The notes under the pieces: model-generated
The model's input: only the letters and a program-made list of their open reading frames with translations
What the model was told of the DNA's origin: nothing
Database searches by the model: none
NCBI GenBank assembly: GCA_951394405.1
Contig: OX596337.1
Location: 3,782,001 to 3,846,000 of the forward strand
Reading direction: 5' to 3'
DNA from: Coprinellus micaceus
Taxonomy: Eukaryota; Basidiomycota; Agaricomycetes; Agaricales; Psathyrellaceae
DNA: 64,000 nt
Shown here: positions 45,807-57,574 of the stretch, one piece after another
Position numbering within the stretch: the stretch's first letter is position 1
How the letters are laid out: every line of letters starts with the position of its first letter
Translations under genes and position numbers: made by a program

Positions 45807-47186
45807 ATGATTCCCACCAGTAACAGCCGCCACTCGCTCCCCTACGACGTCGTTTATTATATCGCAGACATCCTTTCGAACGGCTCCGAAGCCGACTACC
45901 GGATCCTCAACAAGCAATTCTCAAACTACGCTTCGGTCGACCGCCTCTTCGCCTTAGTATTCCAGCCCCGCGTTTTCCAAACGACCGTTATCCGAGGCTT
46001 TGCCCGGGTCCCTAAGATGATCAATATTCTCTCCGCAAATCCCGATCTGGCGAACCACATCAGGCACCTCACGCTCATGATGAACGGTGAGCATGCTGAG
46101 GATAACGCCCTGCTCGCTGCTCTCCTGGACCTCTTGACGGTTGTTGAGCATCTCGTAGTCACGTCGGGTGACTGTAGCGAAGTCGACGGCGTCCGGCCAT
46201 CGTGGGGATCTTTCACAAAAGTGTTTAGGCGGTCAATAATGCGTCTCTGTAACCTACCGACTCTCAAGGTCCTCAAGATTGGTGAGGTCGACTCAGTCCC
46301 CGCCTCCCTGTTCCTCGGCAAGGCACACATGGTCGACATTACATTTGCGAGATGCGACCCCGTCTTCGATTCTGCTTCCCTCTCTGTCACCGACTCAGAT
46401 CTGGGGGGTTCAATGCCGATATCTTTCAGCGTAGCAGACATCGAATTCAAAGGAAGCGAAACTCGAGACATAATACATCACCACACAGACTTCTTCTCCC
46501 GCATACAGAGGTTGGAGATTACCACCAGCATCTGGAGGAGGGCCAAATACATGTCATTCTGTGCCATCGTCTCTTCCTTGGCCCTCGTATCTCAAGTCGA
46601 TCGGTTGGAAGTAACGGTGGACCAAGAAATGGATAACGACCCGACCCGTGAGTTTGCTACGAGCTTCTCAGATCTCAGAGCCGACGGGATAACTGACTTT
46701 GCCTGATAAGCGTTAATACTCGGCGGAGGAAACAGATTTTTGCCCATCGGCGCTTTGACGAACTTGAAAGACCTCCGTCTGGGACACGTCTTCAAGAAAG
46801 GCGGTTCCTTCCTCTCTTTCTGGAAGTTATCAGACTTCTTCGAGAGCGTCGCGAGTCTACTTGAGTCCTTGCACTCCTCTCCTCTTGAACGGCTGGCCAT
46901 ATCTTTCGTTGAACTCGATGACGACTCGCTAGACGAAATTTGCAGGACACGCGGCGACAATTGGAAAGATCTGGAGAAGATTATCGTTAAGAAGATATCG
47001 GGGGGCGCCCTTCCACTGTTGAACGCAGTAGTAGCCTGTATGGAAATCGACCGGACGGAGGATGATCAAAACTTGGCGTTTGCGAGGAAGTGCATGAGGG
47101 AGGCGACCATTCTATCCGAGATAGGGATTGGAAGGCGGCGGGTCGTGATGAAATCTAGGCTTGGGGCGGTCATGTACGAGAATTAG
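45807..47186 (+). CDS. F-box-like protein, paralogue 2
   Basis: Paralogue of the gene at 38147. Model join(45807..46647,46729..47186) gives 432 aa. The N-terminus reads LPYDVVYYIADILSNGSE and NYASVDRLFALVFQPRVFQ. Shared later blocks include HIRHLTLMM, EVDGVRPSWGSF, RLCNLPTLKVLKIGEVDSV, PASLFLGKAHM, RLEITTS, LDDDSLDEI, CMEIDRTE and a basic end RRRVVMKSRLGAVMYEN. The single 81-nt intron (GTGAGT donor, GGCGGAG acceptor) is in the same position as in paralogue 1. An alternative acceptor (AACAG at 46735) breaks the frame. An expanded, fast-diverging family is the likely context. Confidence 0.75.
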
Positions 47187-48432
47187 GGAGTAACATCGGG
47201 GTAGGGATAGGGAGAGGGGCTTGTAACGAGGGCAGTGGATTCTGACGAGGTTGACTTCGGAGCTTCCATGTCTTAGAATTAGGACTTGCATTTCGAAACA
47301 AGCTCAACTAGTCCAGAACGGTTTTCGGGAGTAGGGATCCCGCGATGAGAGAAACCAAACAGGAAAGGGCCCACAGAACGGTATCGGGGTATGTATGCAT
47401 GTATGTAGTATATGTTTCTAAGGTCGGGCGTCTCTGATGCCGAACCCCTCATCAGCCTGCCCTTCACCCAACTCAGCCCGATGGTCGAGTACTACGCCTT
47501 TTCCAACGGCCCTCGACATTACGGAGTTGTATTTAGGGAATGTGACGCTAAAGGTGGAATTCAAAGATGTATCCCCTCTTCGCGCATTCACAGGTCGGCA
47601 CGGCGATGCAGTTAGCAGCCTTTCGATCACACTATTGAGGGATACGCTGGGCGGCAACACTTGTCTCTCCATTCCTGACCTTTATAGGGACATAACCACC
47701 ACCACCACCACCTGATACACTTCTTTGACTATTTATATCTTGTTCCGGCTCTCAAGAGCTGGAGAGACCTATATATCAGGCGTTGAGTCTTATCAACTAT
47801 CATTCAGAACAGGCCATTCGCAATGTATTCAGTCGTTGGCATCGTCGCTAGCTTCTGCTTCTCTGGAGACTCTATCTACGTGCCTGAGTTGCCAGATGGG
47901 TTCATGGGCGCGATGCGTTTCCAGCGCCTGGCGAAAGCAAGTCTGGCGTCTAGTCCGCATGCGTCTAACAATGTCGACATTGCGGTCTATCCGAGGTCCT
48001 AGGTGGCTCGACGTTCGATTTAATGTGGTCTGTTCAATGTATATCGGGAAATCAATATGTTACTATTGTAACTATTTGACCAATTCGTGTTCTTCTCTTT
48101 TCATTCCTTCGCCTTGTTCTCTGTTTCATTCTCCCCTTCCCTATCGTTCGTTCGTCCCTTCTAACTATCGACGTCTCGACGTCTGCAAAGGACTAAAGCT
48201 GCATACAAGGACGCACCTTCGATAGAGGCTTGGACGGTGAAATAAAGGGTATCCCTACAACGCTCGCTCAGTATATCGACGGGCGGAGGGTGATGCCACT
48301 CCGGACGGGGGTACCAACTTCTAGCTTGTACACGTCGTCAGGCGAATGCAGTGCATTGCCCTAACCACATCACCCGCCAAGGGACTGCCAGCTTCCGTGC
48401 CTCGAATGGGCATGTTGGTGAAGGCCGAGAAT
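47187..48432. other. Intergenic region, possible gene debris
   Basis: A frame at 47437-47715 contains ALDITELYLGNVTLKVEFK and LSSLSITLLRD-like pieces that recall an LRR fragment and ends in a Thr run from an ACC repeat. There is no start or splice support. Confidence 0.4.
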
Positions 48433-49310
48433 TCATCTTTTTGGAAGGGCCTCCTGTAGGCGGGGGGCGAGTGTAGCGCCCGGGCACTCCCGAAATGGGT
48501 CCTGGTGCTCGAAGTCCGGGGGGAGCAACGTGATTGCCTGGTGATACAAGGTCGCCAATTGCTCGCTTTCGCCTAGACTTCGCCGCGCGTCGACTCGGAT
48601 AGAATCAAGAATATCGTCAGGGGCGGGGCGACTCGGCCGCTTCTGAAGCAGGGAGCACACTACCGTCGCCCAGATGAAGAGCCTATTGGCAAGCTCTACA
48701 AGTTTGGTAAGACGCGATTGGACGTGGTGTCGCAGTGCATATCCTCAAGTTGATTGCTGAGAAGCAGGTAGAGGCGACGCGAATCGTCTTTGAGCCCCTG
48801 ACCTCGAGGGTCCGAGCGGCCAAGAAGAATGAAAATGATCGATGTCGTCGTCGTCGAGAGAAGGGAGGAAAGAGCCTTGGTGGGGGCTGCTTGGGATTCG
48901 CATTCGTCGACAACATCGAAGACTACTGAGAGAGGATTGGGAAGACCGAGGGAGCGTATGGGGCCGATGAGGAACATCTCAAACTGGTCCACTAGCGGTG
49001 CTGCTTGGCACGACCGAACTGCAGCGCTCACCGTTGGCTCACCGCTTCCCTTGACGAAAAGAATGCCCGCTCGGTAGTGGTCTGTATTGGCTAAACTTGC
49101 GATCTATCCACATTCGTTATTCGAACTCACCCGAGTTCGTTCCAAAGGTTGCTATTGCTAGTAGGTGCCTGGGATGACGAACGGGACTATAGCGCTGGGG
49201 GGGCTTGTGTCGAGCTTGGGGAGGTTTCTTGCTACCTGGACGCTCCTCGAAGGTTGCTGAACACCCTGGAAAGGACGTTTCGCTTTCTATTGTGCGGTTC
49301 GGCGACACTC
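48433..49310 (-). pseudogene. NACHT/NLR (STAND ATPase) relic
   Basis: Signalling NTPases of the NLR type act in fungal nonself recognition. The minus strand encodes, at 48696-49031, LVDQFEMFLIGPIRSLG, then LSVVFDVVDECESQAAPTKA, the Walker B-like region of agaric NACHT proteins. After a one-base frame change near 48700 it continues VELANRLFIWATVVCSLLQ and RPSRPAPDDILDSI (48433-48690), the segment that normally follows the NACHT core. The Walker A loop is not found upstream and the frames at 49031-49310 are uninterpretable. The gene is therefore truncated and frameshifted. Recognition rests on the pattern of the DECE and LFIWATVV segments. Confidence 0.65.
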
Positions 49311-49599
49311 TGCTCAGAAGCCGTGGGTGGGAACGAAACGTTGAAAGCGCTCAGCAAATCGTTGTCTCGATCCTCGTGACATCACCCTTGTGGCCAACGC
49401 CAATTGGCCTCGACCAAGCCGCTGTTGCAGCCTTCGAACTTCGGCGGTTGGAGATACATACCCGCTTGTATGCCCCTGTCATTGTCTAGATTCGTACCGC
49501 CATGGGCGAGTAATGAAATTCGAAGACCGACATACAGGCCAAATCTGCAAAGTATATCGATTGGGATTTAATATTCGTCCAACGCTTCCGCAAAGGAGA

Positions 49600-50560
49600 C
49601 ACACCTCATATATGAATCACACTCCTCACCCTCAAGCCAATCATCCCACTGCCCTTCCCATCCCATCCTGGAATCACCGCCCTGCAAATCGGACACAACA
49701 CCTCCGCATGGTTGGCATCCGCGCTCGACGGAAAGACCATCCCGTTCCTCGACTGACTGGACTTGGTCGCAGTGAAGCAGCTCCCGCAGCCAATGTACCC
49801 GCTGGGGTGAGCGTGGCGTTAGTTAGGGGGGACTAGACCCCGATGCGGAACCACAGGCAAAGTCCATCTGGTAAGGCAGCGCTGCGTCCGAGAGCATCGT
49901 CCAGCGAACCAGGTCGCAGTGGATGCAAGGTCGAGGATGCAAGGGACGAAGTGGGTTGTGCCGGAGGAGGTCCCTCAGGCTGTGTTTGAGTGGTAAAGCT
50001 GAACGTTGTGGGGTACAGCTTGTATTTATGGCCCCGGGATGCTGGCCGCGACTGCTCGGGTTGTGGCGACGCCATCCTCGCTCGTTTCTTGCCCTTCGCT
50101 TTGCTCGACATGGGAGCCAGCTCGTCTTCGATAGCCCATCGGCCCCCTGAAGGCCCAGCACCGGCGCTGCTTGAGCCTACACCAGCGCAACCCAGTCCGT
50201 CATCGAGCGAGTTCACCTGTCAGAGTAGCCCGCTAGCCGTCCAAGTACCACTTCCCGATACGCCTTCGATCGAAATCGCGTGTACCCTGCTTACTCCCAG
50301 GCCGGCTGATCTGCCAACCACGCTGCCTGCTCGACCCGCCGCCCTACTCCTGTTGCGACTGCCAGACGCATTGGATCCCTGAGATTATCCTCTAGATCGA
50401 GTAAGAGACGTCGCTCGAGACCGAGGAACTCGATTACGCGTCGTTGTTGGAACTGGGAGATGTGCTTCGTCCTCTTGCACGTTCTTGGCATCGTGCCGGA
50501 TGTGTGTGGTGTCGTTGTACGACATTGACGACGAGGTCGCCATTGTCGATATGTGGACAA
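49600..50560 (-). pseudogene. Degenerate cysteine-rich (zinc-binding) protein gene
   Basis: Minus strand pieces: THIRHDAKNVQEDEAHLPVP near 50500; a Ser/Gly/Arg stretch; then VNSLDDGLGCAGVGSSSAGA and SKAKGKKRARMASP..YKLYPTTFSFTT (49833-50216); then YIGCGSCFTATKSSQ and SADANHAEVLCPICRAVIPGW near 49670-49800. The last piece has C-x2-C and C-x2-C pairs as in a zinc ribbon or RING. A plausible intron (GTAAGC donor near 50285, CTGACAG acceptor at 50220) joins two parts, but an in-frame TAA near 50385 and other breaks remain. It may be a real gene with introns I failed to resolve. Confidence 0.35.
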
Positions 50561-52407
50561 AACAGTCTTAGAGAGGTAAGACGTGAAGGAGACTATCTTG
50601 AAGACGTTTTAAACAACGTGGTGGTGTGAAGGAAGATTCAGAAGCGGTAGAACGTCGGAGAGTGCCGAGTCGATGCCGAAGGTGCCGTGGTGGGCGCTTA
50701 AATCTAACCACGGTTTGCTCCGAAGGGGTAGCCCCCGAAGGAGGGGGAGGGAAAGCCGCATAGAAGGATACGTCACGGAAAACCTCTGTGTAGATGTTTT
50801 CAATTTATGGTCAAGGCCAAGTCCAACGCCATCATACATACATACACAATGGAACTTAGCTAAATAAAGAAACATTGGACCATTCTACTGAGGACGACCC
50901 TGCACACAGTGCGTTTGAAATCAGTGATCACCTCCCCTCAAGGCGGGCCCACTCCCCCATAGGAGGGTGTATAGTGCATGTGATATATTAACCTTGGCTC
51001 AAAGTGAAGGTATAGGTCGAGTCCGACGCCGGCTGACCTTGGAGCGGTAGCGAGTGACTCTGTCTTCCCCAGAGACCCTCGGAAGCGCAGTGGTTCGCCG
51101 TCAGACGCGCCATTCCTGTCAGCGATGTCTCCTCATCGGCTACTTCTCATCTGTCATCTGGGTCGGGTTGTCCCCCCGCCCGCAAGATTGATCGGGCCCG
51201 CTTGGTTCGAAAGTTTGAGGGCCCCTTCGCCGACTCCCACCACGACCTATTTGACGATACAGCCAGATATGGCTCTCAGAGCAACTGGACTGTCTCCACG
51301 GGAAGCCGGAGAAGTGGAGTTCCCAGCGCTTGGCATAGCACTGAATCCAGAGGCTCTCCAGCTTGCTACAAAATAGTCCTCCCTTTAACGACCCTATTTC
51401 CGTGCATGCAGGGGACATTTGTCCGAAATCATCTAGCCGCAGCTCTGTAAGCGACTGTCGACACGACGGCAAGACGGCGGTGGAGAGTGTGGCGGTCTCT
51501 GCGGCCCTCCCCTCCACACCCGTGGTCAGTCTGGGTATAACTGTATGCTATCATAGACAGTTAGTTCTTGACCGGCTCACGAGATGGATATCGCACACCT
51601 AATGAGCCATGCCCCACGAAAAAATTGGAATGAACTGTGAGGCGTGCCTCAAACCCGAGCCAGAATATGTATGGCCTCCCCGTTGTGAAAGAAAATTGCC
51701 CCAATCAACTGGGCAGATGGATTGCCCTGTCATGAAAGTATGTCCTGGATGCGACTGAACAACGGCTGGGCCTAGCAGTGTGTGCCGAACATCCGTGAAA
51801 TACCCATCCTTAGAACACGAAGAAACCGCGGCGAGTCTCCTCTCGCTATAGACCGAAATAACGTCGCGGCCAAGGTGCCTCTGCTTCCCAAAGGAGTCCA
51901 TTCACCTTGGCGCTTCCGACCTGAGTAGGGTATCCAGAACGGACGTCGATGCGTTTGGTGAGAAAGTGCACAGGAATTGCCCAATGCCCACGCTAACGAG
52001 ATCAGCCACTCCATGGGTGAGGAAGTGTACAGCGTGGTCGGCAGTATAGCGACACCAAGCAAAAACGGGGGCCCAGTCATCTCCAACAGAGGCTATATAC
52101 CGCTGAACGGCATCGAGGTTTGTGCTAGCAACGTATCCGACTTCGCACAGCACACGCAATCACAGATAGGCACGATATGCGGTCTGTAAGGCGTTTGGCG
52201 CTTCGCTTTTCCAGGCCTCCGTCGCGGATTGCGGTGTGAACGGTTCTAATGTCGAAGGCCAAATTGTATACATATTTAGAAACTGAAGCGTCCCTAGGCC
52301 TTTTGGGTGGCACGGTCAATGGAACGGGAAGGAGGGGGATGGGTTTGACACAGAATAAGCGCCTCCAACGAGGAAATCGATCTGTGGCGCGGCATCTCAG
52401 TCACTAT
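50561..52407. other. Region with possible gene relics
   Basis: Minus frames at 51140-51517 (LTELRLDDF, LESLWIQC) recall F-box/LRR tails. The frame at 51902-52159 (VQRYIASVGDDWAPVFAWCRY, ADLVSVGIGQFLCTF) recalls the helical part of agaric MYND proteins. None can be assembled, so I treat them as debris. Confidence 0.4.
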
Positions 52408-52470
52408 GGAACGACCCCCTTGAAGGCCTATTAATTTAGTGTTCCAATGGGGCCTTAAGGGGGTCATTCC
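52408..52470. repeat. Near-perfect hairpin
   Basis: GGAACGACCCCCTTGAAGGCC (52408-52428) pairs with GGCCTTAAGGGGGTCATTCC (52451-52470) with two or three mismatches and a loop of about 20 bases. It lies at the left border of the TTCCAC array and AT-rich island. Confidence 0.75.
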
Positions 52471-52640
52471 ACTCATGTTCCCCCTTCCACTATTCCATCT
52501 TCTGGTCCACTATTCCACCTTTCTGTTCCAAATATCCATTCCACTTCCCCATTGGGATCCAAATCTGTTCCATATTCCACCTTCTGTTCCACCATATTCC
52601 CCCTTCTGTTCCACCCTTCCACAGCTTATGTTCCACTGAT
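52441..52640. repeat. TTCCAC-rich degenerate array
   Basis: More than a dozen TTCCA/TTCCAC words (GTTCCAC, ATTCCAC) are strung through about 200 bp without a fixed period. The tract begins at the hairpin and ends where the AT-rich island starts. Confidence 0.75.
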
Positions 52641-53300
52641 ACCCAGCAGTAGTAGCAGCCTCTGAATGGGTGTAGCTATGCATATAATGCATCTGTTTAA
52701 ATGTTTTGTAAGCTAATAAGCCCCAAAACATGTTTAAGCACAACTGTCTTCCACATGTGGAACAGTCTACTGACACTATGACACTATCCCTGTTTGGATT
52801 GTTTGCTATATATCTCTGTGAATTTTTGTCCAATAATTATCATTTGAGTTCTATTAGAAAGGCTTTGGCTTCTACCTTCCATACATGGTCTGTATGTTGC
52901 TCTTTGTTCATTGCTAACTTTGAAAACACCAAAATATATGGATTTGCTCTTATTCTGCAACAAGCAGCCTGCAGTGCTCCAGTTAATATCAGGCATTTGC
53001 AAGTCTACAGAACAGATTCAGAACATTCTTTTGCATAGAACAACAGGAGTATATAGCCTCAACCACCTAACCCAAACAATATGTGTGTGTTACAAATAAA
53101 CTGGACCAAATATCAATGTTTGGCATTTTTGGGTGGCTGTGAACATTCTCACACCTAACTATTTTTGGATTTGGAAATGGGATGTAATTTGCATTGGATT
53201 ACAAATAAACAGCTAAGGAAACAGACCACACACTCCAAAGATATGTTGGAAACAATCATTGTACAAGTACATGTTTCAGAAGAGTTACAGACAACCACTT
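52640..53300. mobile_element. AT-rich island, probable inserted element
   Basis: Base composition drops sharply compared with both sides: TA- and T-rich text such as ATTTTTGTCCAATAATTATC. It contains no GC-rich codon pattern and no domain. With the hairpin and TTCCAC array it forms a unit of about 900 bp that looks foreign, for example one end of a DNA transposon. No terminal repeat pair or target duplication was found, so the class is unknown. Confidence 0.5.
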
Positions 53301-53384
53301 GGTCTCTACCCTTACGGACTTCGACTGGCCGAACTGCAAGCCCTCACACACGCGGCCACCACTTGGCTGTGATCCTCTATCAAC

Positions 53385-53575
53385 CTGTCGCCGGGGTCCA
53401 ATGCGGAAGGAAATTTCCACGCGTGGCTCGTGACATGCGTGACAGCAGTCACAGTCGTTTGGGACCCACAACTCTTTGTTCGTCCACCTACCCACCACCA
53501 CCACCGCCATTGACTATCGACGGCACAGCACTGGACCAGACTCAGGTGGTCGAGTCTTCCGACTAGCGCGACAGT
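53385..53575 (+). repeat. TTCGATARTCGAA repeat family, copy 4 (diverged)
   Basis: Matches copy 3 in GGTCCAATGCGGAAGGAAAT, GTGACATGCGTGACAGCAGT, GGGACCCACAACTC and TTCGTCCACC. Its palindrome is eroded to TTGACTATCGACGG near 53511. Confidence 0.7.
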
Positions 53576-53682
53576 GGAATTTGTGGGGTTCAACACAGGG
53601 TTGGGAATACATGTCCTGAAGCTGACCGTGACGGCGAGATCTTTGATCATGGTTGCGTAACCTTGTGATTTGTTGGGCGAGA

Positions 53683-53689
53683 TATATAA
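53683..53689 (+). promoter_or_regulatory. TATA box of the small four-exon gene
   Basis: TATATAA lies 48-54 bp before the ATG at 53737, with an AACAACCACCATTTCCCACC leader between them. Confidence 0.6.
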
Positions 53690-53736
53690 GGAGGATGCTG
53701 AACGAATTGAACAACCACCATTTCCCACCCACCGCC

Positions 53737-54116
53737 ATGCCTCACAAAGCTGGGGGCCACCAGCGACCTCCCCGAGGACGCCAAGCCCTGCCAGAATTCC
53801 AACAATCGACCGCCAGCCTTGGGGACCTTTTGCGTATGTTCCGAGTCTTTCATCCACCCGTGGATACGGCGCTCACGAATCATGGGCAGGCCGTCTAGAG
53901 GACAAAGAGACTAGCCTCCTCCGTGGCTTGCAAGATGGTGGCCCCTTTCCCCGTTTCCTCTGCCGCTGTTAAAGACTCATGCAGCCGTGGCAGAGCACCC
54001 CTGGACAGAGGATCAGGAGATGTCTTTCATCTATAGCCTGGTTAATGGTGTTCCACTAGGCATCTTCGTGTTCTGTCCGACCTACATTGCCTTTGCCTTT
54101 CCAGAGCATCAATTAA
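53737..54116 (+). CDS. Small charged protein, hidden four-exon gene
   Basis: Not recognised. Start context ACCGCCATGC is strong and a TATA box precedes it. Exons join(53737..53833,53890..53937,53985..54040,54105..54116) have matching phases and introns of 56, 47 and 64 nt (donor GTATGT; acceptors GGGCAG, ATGCAG and TTTCCAG after a pyrimidine tract). They give 70 aa: MPHKAGGHQRPPRGRQALPE at the start, then STASLGDLLRRLEDKETSLL, RGLQDAVAEHPWTEDQEMSF and a short end. Using acceptor GACAG at 54136 instead gives exon 4 54137..54241 and a 101-aa protein ending FEDSPFN. The middle is a predicted amphipathic helix; there is no signal peptide. Repeat copy 4 lies just upstream. Confidence 0.5.
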
Positions 54117-54241
54117 ATGCTCATACGCTTTGACAGGTTCTGAACCTCCGCCCAGCGCTGGAACACTCTGCATTGACGGGAACTGGCGACTCTCAACCGT
54201 CCAAAGGTGCGCCATCCTTTGAAGACTCACCGTTCAATTAA

Positions 54242-55895
54242 CTGAATATTCCTACACAGATTTGTCAAAGGAGAGGTAGGCACCGCGCTTTGAAGTCTTC
54301 GCTCTATGCTCATTCAGTCACTAGATCCCATGTATGTGAGCCCGCGACAGCCTAGCTAAAGAGACATGCGGCGCTGATACATATTATCGCAACCGACCGC
54401 ATACCATGATCATAGATAGGTGAGCACTCTCCTCCCTCAAGTATCGCTTCTCTTCATAGCTACTTACGCAAGTGTCGTGATATCGACAGGAATTCTGGTT
54501 CTGAGATCTGGTATTCGACAAGCGACGCGTCTCAGAAAACGGTATATGACGAGGCACAGAAGACAAGACTGGCCAGTACGCAGACTACTACCTACCATTA
54601 TCCATTCATCGACGAGACGCAGAGGAGGGAGGTTCGCAGGGTACGTCTGGTATACTCGGGTGACTCGAACGTTGCTTAGATGATTTTCAAATGTTCAGCG
54701 TCTGCATCATTGATTGTGATTTTGGGCCGAACTTCAAAGTTCTACCTCCTCCTTAGGTCTTCCCTCCCGCTGAATGTGCCTGCCGGCAGAGCTATTGTAT
54801 AAATTCAGAACAATCTAGTGTGAACCTACGATTCGGTGACAACAGTATCAGAGAGGACATTCTACTTACGATGTATACGCCATGCCTGCCTCTTCTCAAG
54901 GGACCTAAGCTACGCCCCTCCGTCTGTGTTAATATATGCATACTTGACTTGTGATTCAAGTGGCCAGCCTGAGTTGAGCCTGATGATGCAGTGACGTCAC
55001 TAGCGCCCACGAAGCCAACCTCACCGCCAACAAGCGCCAACATCCCTTCTTATATATACACTAGGCGAGATAATTCGTGGATGGATGAAGGAAGGGTCTT
55101 GTGAGGGGAAAATCCTTCTACTTTTGATGTTCAGCTCACAGCACAGCCAAGTCACCCACCGTGCCGACAGTCGCCCAGCCTTCATCGCTTTGCTGATGGT
55201 TAGTCGGTCACCTCCACAAAATGGTACTCGTGCCAATTGCAAGTGCCGTCCTACCTACCTACCTCTCGGGACGGACGTCTCCAACTTACCGCCTCTGTGA
55301 GGCCTGCGGGTCCATTCTAACTGCAGCTGTGCATCTTCGCTCAACTTCATTCGTTTCGTGCTTACGCCAGTCCGCACCCATTCGACGACCGCCTCTTGAG
55401 CGTAAGCTGGCAGCACGACCTGGGGGCGAGTCCGGAGGAGTTCAGCGGCGAGTCAACGGGTGAGAGAACTTGATTACGTTCTTCAAAATGACCTCTAACT
55501 AAACAATGCGCTTTCCGTTCCTCTGCTCCCCGTTCTTCTACGCTCGTGAAGTGGCTCTGGCCACGATCGTGCCGCGGTCCTCTCAACCCCTCGTCTACCG
55601 GCTCAGCGTTGTTTCCACTGGATTTCGGCTGGCCTCAGCGACTTTCTATCAGAACCCGAGCTGTCACTGACCCGACGACGCCGATAAAGGTCCATGAAGT
55701 GGCTTCGTGGGGTGGCTCTGAATGCCCCATTGGCTGGCCTTATAAACGGTCCAACGCAACCCAATGCCCATTGCTTATGTTCGACGTTCTCCCCCTATGG
55801 CCACTTTAGTCCCCAGGCAGCATGTAGAGTCCGTGCCCAGTGAGTACCCGCTGCTGCGTCGCCTTGATGGCAATCGATTCTGAAGGTCACCACAG
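54242..55895. other. Intergenic region before the large F-box gene
   Basis: No supportable gene. The end of it may hold the first exon of the F-box gene: an ATG near 55695 (MKWLRGVALNAPL) reads to a GTGAGT donor at 55840, but I cannot confirm it. A TATATATA word at 55050 faces the minus strand. Confidence 0.45.
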
Positions 55896-57574
55896 CGGAT
55901 CATATCCTTCAACCGATTCTCCGATGCACATACGGCGCACCTCTCCCCACCATTCACGAATGCAGTGAAAGGAGTGGGATCTGCCATCTCCCGTTCGAAA
56001 CTCTCGCCCAAATCTTCCTGCACCTCGTCCAACAATATTCGAATACCAGTACGGACCCTTTCGCTTCCAAGAAAGCTGCTGTCGACCTCCTCAACATATC
56101 TCATTCTTGTTCTTATCTCCGAGCCGTCGCTCTCGACAATCCATACCCCTGGTCTCTCGTGCCCTTTCTCGATGGAATCTCCGCGCAGTTCATCGACGCT
56201 ATCTTGACTCGATCTCAACCTTTCGATATCTCTCTGTCCTTCTTCGAGAGGAATGCCTGGCCCATTGATCAGCAAATTTGGGTCAGTATGTCGCACAACC
56301 ACCGCCGTATTCGGTCCTTGCACGCCCAGGTGGCGGAAGGCTGCGATGGGCGATGGCTAAGGGCACTTCTTCACATAACGAACGACCTCGAAGATTTGTC
56401 CGTCCGGTTTCATGGAGATCGATATGCACCTCTCATTCATCGCTCTCCCGGCCAGCTTACAGGGTTGCGGAGCATTTACCTCATCAATTGCTTCATGCCA
56501 ACATGCTGCGGTCCCTACCCTGCCCTCGATCACTATCACGTCGAACACACAAGAAGCCCCCACACCCAAGGCCCCCATTCCGCATTATCCGTTCGGCGGT
56601 TCTTTCGGTGGCGTGAAGACTTCGAAAATCTCAGCAGCCTGACGCTCCATAACGCGGTCTACCCATTCCACCAACGCAACAGCCCTCCCTTCGACCCAAT
56701 CGAGCTACCTCACCTGGAGCTCCTCGAGTTGTCGGGCAGCTTAGCGACTTGCAAGTTACTGGGGACTGCGCTGCAGATCCCCAGCAGTTGCGTTCGCCGT
56801 GTCACCATCATGTTCCTGGCTTGCCGTCGATACATGACCATCAAGCATACTCAAACGGCCGCCGCAATCGTAGCTCTGTTTGTTGACCCCTACGCCGTGT
56901 ACGATGTTTTTTCCATCTCGCTCAACGGCGGAGACCTATGCGTGCGCCTCTTGGAATCATACGAGGATTCGGAGGGCTGGGACGCGACTTTTACGTTCAA
57001 AACCTCCCAACTTAGCTTCCCAAACCCCACAGGGTCCTTACACCGTGTCCTCGGGATCTTAACCTTTCCCATTCATGGGATGTTCACTCTTTCGCCATGG
57101 GACAGGTTTCTGCTTCGCTTATGCGATTATCTGGCACTCGCCCTGCAAGATTCGCTCCTTTTCGCCACCCGCCTAATTTTGGATATGGACCACACTCCAT
57201 CCCGACCGAACATCATCCAACCCTTTCTTTCCGTTGCGAAAGAGATTTCCAAGGTGACCGTTGTATCCTCCCGCACGTGGGACGATCCCTGCTTCCCCGT
57301 CATGCTCGACTGCTACTTTGGCCAATTTAAAGAGCTTGTGGTGGTACTGGATTCTGACTTGGATATCCCTTGCATCCAAAACCTTCAAGATTTTGTTGCC
57401 CGACGGGGTAGGGATGAGCTCGAGGTTGTAGAATTTGGAGTGACCCCGCGGATGGTGGAGGAATTTGGGGTTTCCGATGATAGCGTCACCGCAGAAATCC
57501 GAACCATCGCCAAAGACTTCCCTACCAGCATTTGGGTATCTTGGTCTCACTGGAACACCGGCGCTCGAGGTTGA
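55896..57574 (+). CDS. F-box protein with LRR-like tail (5' end unresolved)
   Basis: Probable substrate adaptor of an SCF ubiquitin ligase. An open frame runs from the acceptor CACCACAG at 55895 to the stop at 57572-57574 without interruption. It has no ATG of its own near the F-box, so a 5' exon must lie upstream. The F-box is clear: LPFETLAQIFLHLVQ, then LLNISHSCSYLRAVALDNPY and PWSLV, the classic agaric layout. The tail has irregular leucine-rich units (FENLSSLTLHNAV, LPHLELLELSGSLA, RLILDMDHT, FKELVVVLDSDLD, ELEVVEFGVTP) and ends SWSHWNTGARG. About 559 residues are encoded here. It is not closely related to the F-box-like pair at 38 and 46 kb. Confidence 0.75.

Noticed and set aside
46648..46735. 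Acceptor AACAG at 46735 for F-box paralogue 2
   Set aside because: It shifts the frame against the paralogue; the GGCGGAG acceptor at 46728 keeps it.
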